Assembly: GCA_965238215.1 (NCBI GenBank)
Contig: OZ250180.1
Location: 2,604,001-2,668,000, forward strand
Source: JAPULR01 sp965238215
GTDB lineage: Bacteria > Chloroflexota > Dehalococcoidia > Lucifugimonadales > GCA-2712585
Direction of reading: 5' to 3'
DNA: 64,000 nucleotides
Shown here in pieces: positions 8,467 to 17,237 of this stretch (position 1 is its first letter; the number at the start of each line of letters is the position of its first letter). Made by a program: the position numbers and the translations under genes. Below the pieces are notes generated by a model. It saw nothing but the letters and a program-made list of their open reading frames with translations. It had not been told where the DNA came from and made no database searches.

Positions 8467-8823
8467 ATGGCAAAACAGATAACCCTCTACTGGTGGGCAC
8501 GTTGAAGCTCCTGTCGAAAGGCGAGGCAGTTGCTCTCGCAGCAGGGCGTGGAAATCGAGGAGCGCGACTTCTTCAAGGATCCCTTCTCGGAGGCTGAACT
8601 GGAGGAGCTTATGACCCTGGCGCCGCCCTCGGAACTCTTTTCATGGAGAAGTCCCAGCTTCCGCAAGATGAACCTGGACAAGGCCACCCTGGAGCCTCAA
8701 GACCTCGTCCGGCTCATGGCCCAGGAGCCGCGGCTCATACGCCGGCCAATGTTTCGGACCGGCGATAGGCTGGTTGTGGGAGGCGGAAAGAAGGCCATCG
8801 ACAGCGTTCTGTCTGGGGCATAG
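8467..8823 (+). CDS. Probable selenoprotein: ArsC/Spx-family thioredoxin-fold protein with UxxC motif
   Basis: Read from ATG 8467 the frame gives MAKQITLYWWAR, a TGA (8503-8505), then SSCRKARQLLSQQGVEIEER and on to a normal stop at 8821-8823, 118 residues if TGA is read as selenocysteine. In the ArsC/Spx/YffB family the same place is the first Cys of CxxC (LY-x(4)-C-[ST]-x-C-R-K-A), so the codon lies exactly at the redox-active position (U13, C16). The C-terminal half keeps family features (RDFFKDPFSE near 34-43; LIRRPMF and GDRLVVGGG near 88-106). AAGGAGA lies 4 nt before the ATG. A start at the internal TTG 8530 would drop strand 1 and the active site. A SECIS-like hairpin follows the TGA. 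The likely role is a thiol/selenol reductase; arsenate reduction is not proven. Alternatives are a nonsense mutation or sequencing error. Confidence 0.8.
8503..8545 (+). promoter_or_regulatory. In-frame UGA and candidate bacterial SECIS hairpin
   Basis: UGA is at 8503-8505. An inner stem GCGAG (8521-8525) pairs with CTCGC (8535-8539) around a 9-nt loop that starts with G (GCAGTTGCT). An outer stem CCTG (8510-8513) pairs with CAGG (8542-8545). The apical loop begins 20 nt after the UGA. Bacterial SECIS elements typically have a short apical loop with G in the first two positions, 16-37 nt from the UGA, so the geometry fits. It was paired by hand and not folded computationally. Confidence 0.65.
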
Positions 8824-8837
8824 CCCGCTACGGCGTT

Positions 8838-9281
8838 TTGAACATCTTCTTCGACGTAGACCAGACTATCCTGGGCATGGACAACTCCCTTCGACCTGGC
8901 GTTAGGGAGACCATGGCCGCTCTGACGGAAATGGGCCATCGCGTCTACGTCTGGTCCGGCATGGGGATTAGGCGGGCGACGGTCCAACGTCACAGGCTGG
9001 AGAACCTGGTCTCCGGGCTGTGCCAAAAGCCCCTCTATGACTACCTGGAACGACTGGAGGAGTTGGGCGTACCGATGATGCCCGACTTCGTTGCCGACGA
9101 CGACCCGCAGGTGGTGTCGGCCTTCGGTGGGCTGTGGGTTCCCCCCTACTACGCCCAAGGGGAAGACGACGGGGCAATGGCGCGCGTTTTGACAGCAGCA
9201 ACGGAGTTTGCCGAAAGGGGCTTTTCCGACGACGCCCATTTTCGGGCCAGGGGCGATTTCCGGCCTTTGATGGGGTCTTGA
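8838..9281 (+). CDS. Small HAD-family hydrolase
   Basis: This 147-residue protein opens with a HAD motif I (FFDVDQT, Asp6 and Asp8) and has a motif II-like serine (VWSGMG, about 40-45). A lysine sits in a plausible motif III place (CQKPLYDY) and acidic residues DFVADDD in a motif IV place. HAD proteins use the first Asp as nucleophile for phosphoryl transfer. The second Asp and Thr fit a phosphatase. There is little cap domain and no substrate clue. The start is TTG 8838, 14 nt after the selenoprotein stop, chosen because motif I must be within the first ten residues. No clear ribosome site is seen, so translation may be coupled to the upstream gene. Confidence 0.75.
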   Translation: MNIFFDVDQTILGMDNSLRPGVRETMAALTEMGHRVYVWSGMGIRRATVQRHRLENLVSGLCQKPLYDYLERLEELGVPMMPDFVADDDPQVVSAFGGLWVPPYYAQGEDDGAMARVLTAATEFAERGFSDDAHFRARGDFRPLMGS

Positions 9282-9341
9282 GAACCATCCGGAAATGGTT
9301 AGGGGTTGTCTTGTGCGTTCGGATGTGAAAACATCGGTATC

Positions 9342-11045
9342 ATGGAAATAAGGCTTCTTTCCGAGCAGTTGGCCGCGAAAATTGCCGCCGGCGAGGTCGT
9401 CGAGCGGCCCGCATCCGTGGCCAAGGAGCTTATCGAGAATTCCCTGGACGCGGGCGCAACGCGCGTGCAGGTGGACGTGAAGGGCGGCGGCGTGGACCTT
9501 ATCCGCGTTGTCGACGACGGCTCCGGCATGGAGGCGGATGAAATTCCCCTGGCCTTCCAGCGTCACGCCACCAGCAAGCTCACCGACGCGTCAGGCTTGA
9601 ACAGCATCGGCACCCTGGGGTTTCGTGGCGAAGCCCTTCCCAGCATTGCCTCCGTTGCCCGGGTGAGACTGGTGAGCCGACGGGAGTCGTCCCCCAGCGG
9701 CTGGGAGATAGCGTTGAAGTGGGGGCGTATAGAGCGGCATGGGCCAATTGGCTGCGCTCCCGGCACCATGGTAACCGTCGAGGGTCTGTTCGAGAACATA
9801 CCTGCCCGCCGCAAATTCCTTCGCTCTAGCTCCGCCGAGGCCGGCCGCATTCGGACGCTGGTATCGCGCCTTGCCCTTGCATATCCGAAAGTTGCGATCC
9901 ACCTTACGGTGGAGGGACGGGAGGCTCTAAACTTCGTAGGCAGCGGGCGTGCGGAAGACGCGCTGGCTTCTGTCTACGGGCGGCAGGTGGCCAAGGACGC
10001 GCTGGCCGTGGAATGGGAGGACTCTACCGGTGAACTGAACGTCGACGGTTTCGTTGGCCCACCTTCCCTCCACCGCTCTAATCGTCAACACATCACCTTC
10101 TTCGTCAACGGACGCTGGGTTATTAGCCGGATGCTAAACGTGGCCGTGGAGGAGTCCTATCACGGGCTGCTGCCCCAGAGAAGATACCCGGTGGCGGTGA
10201 TAAACGTCCGCCTGCCTTACGAAGACGTAGACGTTAACGTGCACCCTACCAAGGCGGAAGTGCGTTTCCGAAAGGGCGCCCAGGTCTTTTCCGCTGTCCA
10301 GAGGGCGGTCCGACGGGTGCTGATGGCGTCCACTCCTGTGCCACAGATTCACATCAGCCCAACGGAGAGCGCCACATCTTTCCAACCATCCTTCGTCTCC
10401 TCGCCCCTGGCAACCCGCCCTTCTACTTCTCTACCTTCTTCACCTACCCACGTCCAGGTTCCCGCCGTTGAGTCGCCCGCCCTGCGGGTGCTGGGACAGG
10501 CAAGCAACACCTACATAGTCGCAGAGGGTCCCAACGGAATTTTCCTCATGGACCAGCATGCCGCCCACGAGCGGGTGTTATACGAAAAGATCGTCGCGGA
10601 AATGAGGCAAGGTAGTCCGTCGGTACAGGCCCTGCTGGAACCAGTGCCCGTGGAGCTGTCTCTCGAGCATCAGGAATTGGTGAAGGACGGCGCAGAGGAG
10701 ATGAAGGCATACGGATTTGCTCTGGAATCCTTCGACGGCCAGTCCTACGTCTTGCGGGCAGTGCCGGCGGTGTTTAGCGGTGGGGATCCGGTGGAGGCGC
10801 TGCTAGAGGTGCTGGTGATGATGCAGCGGGACGGGGCATCTCTGGGGGGACGCCGGGAGGCCCTGGCGGCGTCCATTGCATGTCACGGTTCGGTACGGGG
10901 AGGAATGAGCTTGAGCCATCAGGAGATGCGGGAAATAATCAACCTATTGGAGAAGGCTGAGAACCCACATACTTGCCCCCATGGTCGTCCCACGATGTTG
11001 CACCTTAGCTCGCAGAATCTGGAGCGGCAGTTTGGGCGTCGCTGA
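9342..11045 (+). CDS. mutL: DNA mismatch repair protein MutL
   Basis: MutL is the GHKL ATPase that couples MutS mismatch recognition to nicking. In this 567-residue form the ATPase motifs are ELIENSLDAGAT (29-40), VDDGSGM (57-63) and GFRGEAL (about 93-99). A Pro/Ser-rich linker around 345-375 leads to the C-terminal domain. That domain carries the endonuclease motif DQHAAHERVLYE (404-415) and the late zinc-site motif CPHGRP (from 545), so this MutL should nick DNA itself, as in bacteria lacking MutH. ATG 9342 is preferred over an in-frame TTG at 9306, because MEIRLLSEQLAAKIAAGEVV matches the family N-terminus. It is in the same orientation as mutS. Confidence 0.97.
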   Translation: MEIRLLSEQLAAKIAAGEVVERPASVAKELIENSLDAGATRVQVDVKGGGVDLIRVVDDGSGMEADEIPLAFQRHATSKLTDASGLNSIGTLGFRGEALPSIASVARVRLVSRRESSPSGWEIALKWGRIERHGPIGCAPGTMVTVEGLFENIPARRKFLRSSSAEAGRIRTLVSRLALAYPKVAIHLTVEGREALNFVGSGRAEDALASVYGRQVAKDALAVEWEDSTGELNVDGFVGPPSLHRSNRQHITFFVNGRWVISRMLNVAVEESYHGLLPQRRYPVAVINVRLPYEDVDVNVHPTKAEVRFRKGAQVFSAVQRAVRRVLMASTPVPQIHISPTESATSFQPSFVSSPLATRPSTSLPSSPTHVQVPAVESPALRVLGQASNTYIVAEGPNGIFLMDQHAAHERVLYEKIVAEMRQGSPSVQALLEPVPVELSLEHQELVKDGAEEMKAYGFALESFDGQSYVLRAVPAVFSGGDPVEALLEVLVMMQRDGASLGGRREALAASIACHGSVRGGMSLSHQEMREIINLLEKAENPHTCPHGRPTMLHLSSQNLERQFGRR

Positions 11046-11086
11046 TGCCTTGAGTGGGGTGGAGAGCTACGCTGGATGAAGAGAGG

Positions 11087-11308
11087 CTAGGCGTTAAGTG
11101 AGCCGTCGCCCCGCGAGTCATCCTTGGGGCGGTAGATGGAATCCTCAGGCAGTCCGTCCGCGGGGTCAGTGGTGGAGGGTTCTCCGTTGAGAAGATTGCG
11201 AATAGGTATAGAAAGGGCCGCCGCCGCCGCTAGTCCCAAGGATACGCGGCCTAGAAAGCCGCGGCGAGTCATTCCCGTGGGTTGTTGTTCCTTACCTTCC
11301 TTGCTCAT
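11087..11308 (-). CDS. Small twin-arginine signal protein
   Basis: This 73-residue protein has a Tat-type leader: TRRGFLGRVSLG (about 14-25) followed by an Ala/Leu-rich hydrophobic segment and then a short acidic, Asp/Ser-rich tail. The twin-arginine motif with F at +3 and G/S after it is typical of exported redox-enzyme partners. Only about 35 residues remain after the membrane segment, so it would be a small exported or membrane-tethered peptide. It ends 42 nt from the convergent mutL stop and has no obvious operon partner. Function is unknown. Confidence 0.6.
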   Translation of the reverse strand: MSKEGKEQQPTGMTRRGFLGRVSLGLAAAAALSIPIRNLLNGEPSTTDPADGLPEDSIYRPKDDSRGDGSLNA

Positions 11309-11672
11309 TAGCCCTCATTCGTTGAAGCGTTTCTTTGTCGATTGTGGATTGGACCAGCCGCAAACTAGTTTAACGTTTCCACCGAAAGATACAAGAGGGC
11401 CTGGGGTTCAGCAACATTTCGGACTATGTAGAACTGCAACGGTTTGCCGATCCCATTGAGGCCGCAGCGCGTGGCAATCTGACAGTCCATCACTGCCGGA
11501 TAATTCGTTGGAGTTGGGGCGAACGCCAAGGCCCTGCATCGCCCCTGAAAAGGCCGCAGTTCGATGAATGCACATGCAAAGATGTGCAATTCTCCCGCCG
11601 ATACCTATAGTATCAGGCCCATGACGGCAGATTGGACGAAACGTCATAACTAGGAAATCGTCGGTCTTCCTC
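11309..11672 (+). other. Non-coding stretch before the lipoprotein gene
   Basis: About 360 bp between divergent genes. It holds a small dyad GATAC-CTATA-GTATC at 11600-11614 that contains a possible -10 TATAGT (11606-11611) for the plus strand, but no good -35. A GGGGCG...CGCCCC patch near 11518-11545 could form a hairpin. I see no tRNA and no convincing ORF. Confidence 0.5.
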
Positions 11673-13766
11673 GTGGCCTGGGCGGGCGGTCTGCTCGCGC
11701 TGTTGGCGGGGTTGCTTCTGCTGGTCGCCTGTACTGTCGATACGCCTCCAACGTCGGAGGGCGACTCTCCCACGGCTACGACAACGACCATACCGCCCAC
11801 TACAGCTCCCGCCCATGACCCCGCCACTACAACCCCGTCCGGTGGTTCACCTACTACCGCCCCCGCTGCCACCCGTGCTTCGCCCACCACGGCGCAACCC
11901 CTCCCCTCTGGCAAACCCGCGTCGCCTACCGTTGGCCCTACTTCGTCGGCCTCGTCTACGCCCACGGCTGCGCCCCGCCCAACCTCGCCAACGGCAACTC
12001 TTGCGGCCCCCATCGGTGTACCCGTGCCGCCCCGTCGCGACCTATACGAGCTAGCCCGCTCCCTTCGCCACAAGTCGCAAGACCCCATCCCCTACCTCCG
12101 CTACCAAACTCCATCGGACCTGCAGGTGGGTACGGTGGACACCTTCAAGGTGCTTGCGAGGGTGGAGCCCGTGGAGTTCTACGAGATTTCGGCCAAACTA
12201 GAGCACGTTTCCGACAACGCCTACTGGTACGTTCAGGAGGGCATGCGATTCGACGCCGACGACCTAGAGGAAGCGGCAGCGGACTTTGAGGAGCGCATCC
12301 TGCCCGGTCTTCTAGCATCCTTCGGCCCTATGTGGAGTCCTGACGACCCTACAGGGCAGCATCTGACCATCCTCCACGCACCAAGCCGGGGCCTGGCCGG
12401 CTACTACAGTTCCGCCGACGAATATCCGGTGCAGGTGCACGAGAACAGCAATCAGCGAAAGATGATCTACATAGACCCCGGGGGCAGTCGTATTGGCAAT
12501 CAAATCTACCTCTCCGTTCTTGCTCACGAGCTCCAGCACGCCATCAACTGGAATCTCAGCGGTGGCCAAACTACCTGGCTGAACGAGGGTCTCTCCCAAG
12601 TGGCCGAGCATCAGTTGGGTTGGAGACCTAGGTCGCCCAACGCCTACGTCTATTCCGCACCTACTTCCCTAGTTTACTGGCCCCTGAGCTTCCTGGAATC
12701 CGGCCCCTACTACGGGAGCTCTTTCCTGTTCAGCCAGTTCTTGAAGGAGCAGGCTGGCTCTCCCGAAAGCCTAGAGCCCCTGCTGAGAATCGACTATCGG
12801 GGTATCCCCGCCGTGGATGCGTACCTGGAGTCCTTGGGGACGGGCGAGTCCTTTGAGTCTATCTTTGGCCGGTGGACCGTTGCCGGCTATCTTTCTGAAG
12901 AAGGGGAAGGCGGACCCTACGGCTACGCCGACCGGTGGCCCTCCGTAGAGGCCACCGACATCTTGAGCAGCGACGGGTCCACCGAGTTCAACCAGCCCCA
13001 GTTTTCAGCCCGGTATCTGCTTCTAGACTTAGAGGCCGAAAGCGCCGAAGTGAGCTTTTCCGCCGACGTCAGCGTGGGCTTGCTGCCGGAGAACCCGCCT
13101 ACGGGCGGCCATTGCTGGTGGGGGAACTACGGCGATACCATCAGCACAACCCTGACCAGGGAGTTCGACCTCTCCAGCCTTCAACAGGCCACTCTGAGCT
13201 TCACAGCCTGGTACTCCATCGAAGAAGATTGGGACTACGCCTACGTGCAGGTTTCCACGAATGGAGGCTCCACCTGGGACATCCTTCAGGGGTCCCTTGC
13301 CAGCACTGACAACCCCTCTTTGAATGCCTACGGGCCGGGCTACACCGGCGAGAGCGGAAGCTGGGTTTCCGACTCCGTGGACCTGACGGCCTACGCGGGA
13401 GGACCAGCGCTGGTGCGATTTCACTACGTCACCGACGACGGCATCACCGGCCCGGGCATCTGCCTGGACTCCGTTGCGATACCGGAGTTGGGCTTCTACG
13501 ACGATGCGTCCGTCAACCAGGGTTGGGTCTCCCAGGGGTTCTACCGGACGGACAATCAAATGCCGCAGGACTTTACCGTCCACCTGATAGAGATTCGCGG
13601 CGACGACGCAACGGTGACGCCGGTAATGCTGGATGGAAATAACCGGGCAAGCCTGTCGGTGGAGAACTTGGACGATGTGGACGAGGCGGTGTTGGTGGTT
13701 GGCAGCCTGGCCGAAAGCAGCCGGCAACCGGCCCGATACGTCGTTACCGTAGAGGGCGTGAACTAG
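11673..13766 (+). CDS. Secreted lipoprotein metalloprotease, immune-inhibitor-A-like
   Basis: The N-terminus is a hydrophobic signal ending in lipobox LVAC (C20 from GTG 11673). A long Pro/Thr/Ser-rich spacer (about 22-125) follows, so the enzyme is lipid-anchored on a flexible stalk. The zinc site is HELQH at 285-289 with a downstream N-E-G (E305), a gluzincin-like arrangement; HELQH gives two His ligands and the catalytic Glu. The C-terminal part (about 445-610) has Trp/Asp-rich beta repeats (DWDYAYVQVSTNGGSTW) as in immune inhibitor A and MAM-like domains, probably binding glycan or calcium. The upstream frame stays open to 11625 and would add R-K before the hydrophobic core. The real start may therefore be a rare codon (ATT 11631 or ATA 11646), since the GTG start leaves no positive N-region. 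Confidence 0.85.
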   Translation: MAWAGGLLALLAGLLLLVACTVDTPPTSEGDSPTATTTTIPPTTAPAHDPATTTPSGGSPTTAPAATRASPTTAQPLPSGKPASPTVGPTSSASSTPTAAPRPTSPTATLAAPIGVPVPPRRDLYELARSLRHKSQDPIPYLRYQTPSDLQVGTVDTFKVLARVEPVEFYEISAKLEHVSDNAYWYVQEGMRFDADDLEEAAADFEERILPGLLASFGPMWSPDDPTGQHLTILHAPSRGLAGYYSSADEYPVQVHENSNQRKMIYIDPGGSRIGNQIYLSVLAHELQHAINWNLSGGQTTWLNEGLSQVAEHQLGWRPRSPNAYVYSAPTSLVYWPLSFLESGPYYGSSFLFSQFLKEQAGSPESLEPLLRIDYRGIPAVDAYLESLGTGESFESIFGRWTVAGYLSEEGEGGPYGYADRWPSVEATDILSSDGSTEFNQPQFSARYLLLDLEAESAEVSFSADVSVGLLPENPPTGGHCWWGNYGDTISTTLTREFDLSSLQQATLSFTAWYSIEEDWDYAYVQVSTNGGSTWDILQGSLASTDNPSLNAYGPGYTGESGSWVSDSVDLTAYAGGPALVRFHYVTDDGITGPGICLDSVAIPELGFYDDASVNQGWVSQGFYRTDNQMPQDFTVHLIEIRGDDATVTPVMLDGNNRASLSVENLDDVDEAVLVVGSLAESSRQPARYVVTVEGVN

Positions 13767-13778
13767 CCCTTCAGAAGG

Positions 13779-15341
13779 TTACTCCAGGAAGTCCTTGAGC
13801 CGCCTTGACCTGGTCGGGTGCCGCAGCTTGCGCAGGGCCTTGGCTTCAATCTGGCGAATGCGCTCGCGGGTTACCCCAAACTCCCGCCCAACCTCTTCGA
13901 GGGTGCGGCTCCGCCCGTCTTCCAGTCCGAAGCGCAGTTGGAGCACGCGTCGCTCTCGGTCCGTCAGCGTATGCAGAACGTCGCTGATCTGCTCCTTCAG
14001 CAGCTGGAAGGACGCAGCGTCGGAGGGGGCTGGCGCGCTCTGGTCCTCGATGAAGTCTCCCAGGTGGCTGTCCTCCTCCTCGCCGATGGGGGTCTGGAGG
14101 GAAACGGGCTCCTGGGAAATCTTGATTATCTCCTCCACCCGTTCCGGCGTCAGGTCCATCTCTCGGCCAATCTCCTCCGGGCTGGGCTCCCGTCCGAAGT
14201 CCTGAAGCAGACGGCGATTGTGGCGCATGAGCTTGTTGATGGTCTCCACCATGTGAACGGGGATGCGGATCGTCCTGGCCTGGTCGGCGATGGCCCTCGT
14301 AATGGCCTGGCGAATCCACCAGGTAGCGTAGGTGCTGAACTTGTACCCCTTGCGGTAGTCGAACTTCTCCACGGCACGAATGAGACCAATGTTGCCCTCC
14401 TGAATCAGGTCCAGGAGGGACATGCCCCGGCCGATGTACTTCTTTGCCACGCTGACTACCAGCCGTAGGTTGGCTTCCGTTAGGTGCTGCTGAGACTTGA
14501 AGGCTTCCGACCTGATACGCACGATGTGGTACCGGAGTCGGGGTTCCACGGGCCGGAGCATATCAGGCCCGTTGCCCTCCTCCAACTTTACCCGTAGTTC
14601 ACTCAGGCTGCAGTCTCCAAAAACGTTGGCGCTCTCCGGCGGCAACACCCAGCTGTCCAGGGAGAGTTGGATGATAGCCTTCGCAACGTCGGCCATCTCC
14701 AGGTTCAGGTCGCCGGCCACCCTCTCCATGAGCTCCGGGTCCAGTAGGACGTCAATTGCGTCCCGCACTTCCTTATTAGTGATTATTGCGAAGAGTGTGA
14801 GATCTTGGCAGATGCCGAGGCGCCGGCCTAGAGACATGACGAGCGGTTCAGCGTTAACCAGCCTTTTCAACAGGGCGATGCTCATCTCCCAAGCCGGAAC
14901 GGGCCGCCCGGAGCCATCCCGCAGCTGCTCCTCAAGGACGTCCAACTGCTTTCCGCCCTCCATGCTACGGGCCAATACTCGCTCGTCCTGAGAGGTAAGC
15001 AACTGAACTCGACCGATTTCCCGCAGGTACATGCGGACCGGGTCGTCAAGGACCTCAGCGCCCTCCAAGTCCGGTTCCCAGTCAGGGTCTTCGGTACGAA
15101 TCTGGACAGCATAAGGGGGAACGACTACCCTAAGGGGCCGAGCGCCATCTTCAAGGGAGTCCTCGCCTGCATCCGCGTTGGCCGTAGTTATGGCGGTGGG
15201 TATCACCTCCAGGGCCTTGGCTGCGGCGCTGCCCACACCGAGCAGGTTTACGGTTTCGCTGGCCTCCTGGCCATTGGCCAAGGATTCCAGGTATTCTTCA
15301 TCCGCCTTGCGAGTCCCTCGGGTTTTTCTTGTGCTTACCAT
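13779..15341 (-). CDS. rpoD: Primary sigma factor RpoD (sigma-70)
   Basis: This is the main sigma factor, directing RNA polymerase to -10/-35 promoters. The 520-residue protein has an acidic N-terminal part and region 1.2 (DDPVRMYLREIGRVQLLT, about 101-118). Region 2 carries LRLVVSVAKKYIGRG, DLIQEGNIGLIRAVEKFDYRKG and KFSTYATWWIRQAI. Region 3 starts at IRIPVHM, and region 4 is LTDRERRVLQLRFGL with the helix-turn-helix TLEEVGREFGVTRERIRQIE. The -10 and -35 recognition residues look standard, consistent with the TTGACA/TATAAT-like promoters seen in this window. It starts 4 nt after the dnaG stop, so both are one transcription unit. Confidence 0.97.
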   Translation of the reverse strand: MVSTRKTRGTRKADEEYLESLANGQEASETVNLLGVGSAAAKALEVIPTAITTANADAGEDSLEDGARPLRVVVPPYAVQIRTEDPDWEPDLEGAEVLDDPVRMYLREIGRVQLLTSQDERVLARSMEGGKQLDVLEEQLRDGSGRPVPAWEMSIALLKRLVNAEPLVMSLGRRLGICQDLTLFAIITNKEVRDAIDVLLDPELMERVAGDLNLEMADVAKAIIQLSLDSWVLPPESANVFGDCSLSELRVKLEEGNGPDMLRPVEPRLRYHIVRIRSEAFKSQQHLTEANLRLVVSVAKKYIGRGMSLLDLIQEGNIGLIRAVEKFDYRKGYKFSTYATWWIRQAITRAIADQARTIRIPVHMVETINKLMRHNRRLLQDFGREPSPEEIGREMDLTPERVEEIIKISQEPVSLQTPIGEEEDSHLGDFIEDQSAPAPSDAASFQLLKEQISDVLHTLTDRERRVLQLRFGLEDGRSRTLEEVGREFGVTRERIRQIEAKALRKLRHPTRSRRLKDFLE

Positions 15342-15345
15342 AAAT

Positions 15346-17124
15346 TCACACGCTCCTGGCTCTAAAGAGAGCTTCCATGTCGCTGTTAATCTTCAGAATC
15401 TCCTCCTCGAACTGGCTGAACTCCTCCGGGTTAACGTCAGAAAGACGCAAACCCTCCTCCGTCTTCAACTGCCGCAGCCGCCGCTCCTGCAGGCGGTGAA
15501 TGCACTGGGATAGATCCGCCTCTTTCTCTTTGGGGTCGGCGGGTGGGAGCGGCTTGCCGGACAGATAGTCTAGGTGGCTGCGAATTCCCTGATCCAATAG
15601 CTCTATTGTGATGCCTTGCAACCAGTTTGTAAACAGTTCTCGGTTTTCTACTCTCTGAAACATTTCCGAACGCAGGCCGTTGGCCATGTCCGCCATTTCG
15701 GGGTTTTGCAGCAGCAGGGCCAGGCAGCGCTCCTCCAGAGGGTCCCGCTCCAGCCGTTGGAAGGGCGTGGCCGCCGCCGCATCCGGCCGGCGCAGCCGAC
15801 GGGGCGCTCTCTGGGGCCGGGGCCGGTCCATTCTGGCTTTCAGGGTGGATTCGGGGACGCGCAGAAGTTCCGCCAGGGTGCGGAAGTGCCTGTCCTGCTC
15901 GAATGGGTCGTCCTCGGCATACACCAGGTGAGAGACGGCTCCGGCCATGTCAGATTTTCCCTGGGCTGTGGAGAGATCGAAACGGCGGGCGTAGACCTTC
16001 AAGAGAAACTCAAAAACGGGAAGAGTTTCCGTCGTCAGCCGCTCCCATTGGGCCGGGTCCTCCCGGATGATGTCGTCCGGGTCTCTTCCGGCGGGAAGCG
16101 GGGCAATCTTCAGAGTGGGGCCGCTGGGCCTGCGGTAGACGGAACCCCGTTGGGAGCGGGAGACTTCCTGCTTCTGCATCACCTTCCAGGAGGTCTCCAT
16201 GCTGCGCAGGGTGGCCTCCTGTCCGGCGTCGTCGGGGTCCAGAGCCATGACGACTTCCTTGGTCGAACGGAGTAGGTCCGTCTGGTAGCTGGTTAGGGCC
16301 GTGCCCATGGAGGCGACCACGTTGCCGAAACCGTTCTGGTGGGCCATGATGGCGTCCATGTAGCCCTCTACCACCACTGCCGAGCCGGTGCTCTTAATGG
16401 AGTCCTTGGCCAGGTGGAAACCGAAGAGGATCTTGCTCTTATCGAAGATGGGCCCCTGGCGGGAGTTCAGGTACTTGGGCATGGCATCATCGAGGGCGCG
16501 ACCACCGAAGCCAACCATGCGCCCTTCGGAGTCCCAGATGGGGAAGATGAGGCGACGGCGAAACAGGTCTTGTCCCGCGCCTTCTTGGGGTTGGGAAACC
16601 AGACCGGCGAGGGAGAGCTGGCTTTCCGTGTACCCGAGGGAAAGGAGATGACTCCGAAGGGCCGAACCGTCATTGGGGCTGAGACCAAGCTGGAACTTGA
16701 CGATGGTTTCCGAGGCGATCCCCCGTTGCTCGATGTAGGCGCGGGCTTCGACACCCTGGGAGGAGGCCAGGTTGCGAGTGAAGAAGCGGCTGGCGGATTC
16801 GGTGAGCTTGAAGAGAGGGTCTTCGCTCTTCCGCCTTCGCTGGGAAGGAAGCTCAGTCCCTGTCATTCGGGCCAGGTCTTGCAGCGCCTGACGAAAGTCC
16901 ACGTTCTCCCGCTGCATGTAGAAAGAGAAGACATCGCCGCCCGTGGCGCAGGCTCCAAAGCATCGCCAACTTTGACGGTTGGGGAAGACGAAGAAGGACG
17001 GCGTTTTCTCCGAGTGGAAGGGACAGAGGCCCTTGAAGCTGGCGCCCGACTTCTGAAGGGACACGTAGCCGGAAATCAGGTCTGCAACGTCGAGCTTGGC
17101 TTTTATGTCGTCAACCACGGTCAT
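15346..17124 (-). CDS. dnaG: DNA primase DnaG
   Basis: DnaG makes RNA primers for replication. The protein has 592 residues. The N-terminal CHC2 zinc ribbon is visible (C34, H37 in CPFHSEKTPSF; C55 and C59 in CFGACATGG). The TOPRIM catalytic core has VVVEGYMDAIMAH with the conserved Glu and ALDPDDAG with the metal-binding Asp cluster. A less conserved C-terminal helicase-interacting domain follows. dnaG precedes rpoD directly, as in the classical macromolecular-synthesis operon but without rpsU. No strong ribosome site lies upstream of the ATG. The upstream 110 bp is AT-rich and probably holds the promoter, though I could not fix one clear -35/-10 pair. Confidence 0.97.
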   Translation of the reverse strand: MTVVDDIKAKLDVADLISGYVSLQKSGASFKGLCPFHSEKTPSFFVFPNRQSWRCFGACATGGDVFSFYMQRENVDFRQALQDLARMTGTELPSQRRRKSEDPLFKLTESASRFFTRNLASSQGVEARAYIEQRGIASETIVKFQLGLSPNDGSALRSHLLSLGYTESQLSLAGLVSQPQEGAGQDLFRRRLIFPIWDSEGRMVGFGGRALDDAMPKYLNSRQGPIFDKSKILFGFHLAKDSIKSTGSAVVVEGYMDAIMAHQNGFGNVVASMGTALTSYQTDLLRSTKEVVMALDPDDAGQEATLRSMETSWKVMQKQEVSRSQRGSVYRRPSGPTLKIAPLPAGRDPDDIIREDPAQWERLTTETLPVFEFLLKVYARRFDLSTAQGKSDMAGAVSHLVYAEDDPFEQDRHFRTLAELLRVPESTLKARMDRPRPQRAPRRLRRPDAAAATPFQRLERDPLEERCLALLLQNPEMADMANGLRSEMFQRVENRELFTNWLQGITIELLDQGIRSHLDYLSGKPLPPADPKEKEADLSQCIHRLQERRLRQLKTEEGLRLSDVNPEEFSQFEEEILKINSDMEALFRARSV

Positions 17125-17237
17125 GGGGTTAGATTCAACCTGCCTGCAATGAAAGATGTTGGCAACATTACGTTATGTACATTCAATTGTATACCCTTGC
17201 CCAAGAGCCGATGAATTCAAGAGGCGTCGGGTGGGGT

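Noticed and set aside
8467..8502. Reading the TGA-interrupted gene as a plain pseudogene
   Set aside because: Only one stop is present, it falls exactly on a redox cysteine position, and the rest of the gene is intact; decay would be expected to hit elsewhere too. It stays as the alternative.
8530..8823. Internal TTG start giving a 97-residue protein without the redox motif
   Set aside because: It removes the first strand and the active-site CxxC of the fold and has no ribosome site, whereas ATG 8467 has both.
11408..12088. 226-residue minus-strand ORF opposite the lipoprotein stalk
   Set aside because: It is the antisense of a Pro/Thr/Ala-rich low-complexity segment and has no family motifs.
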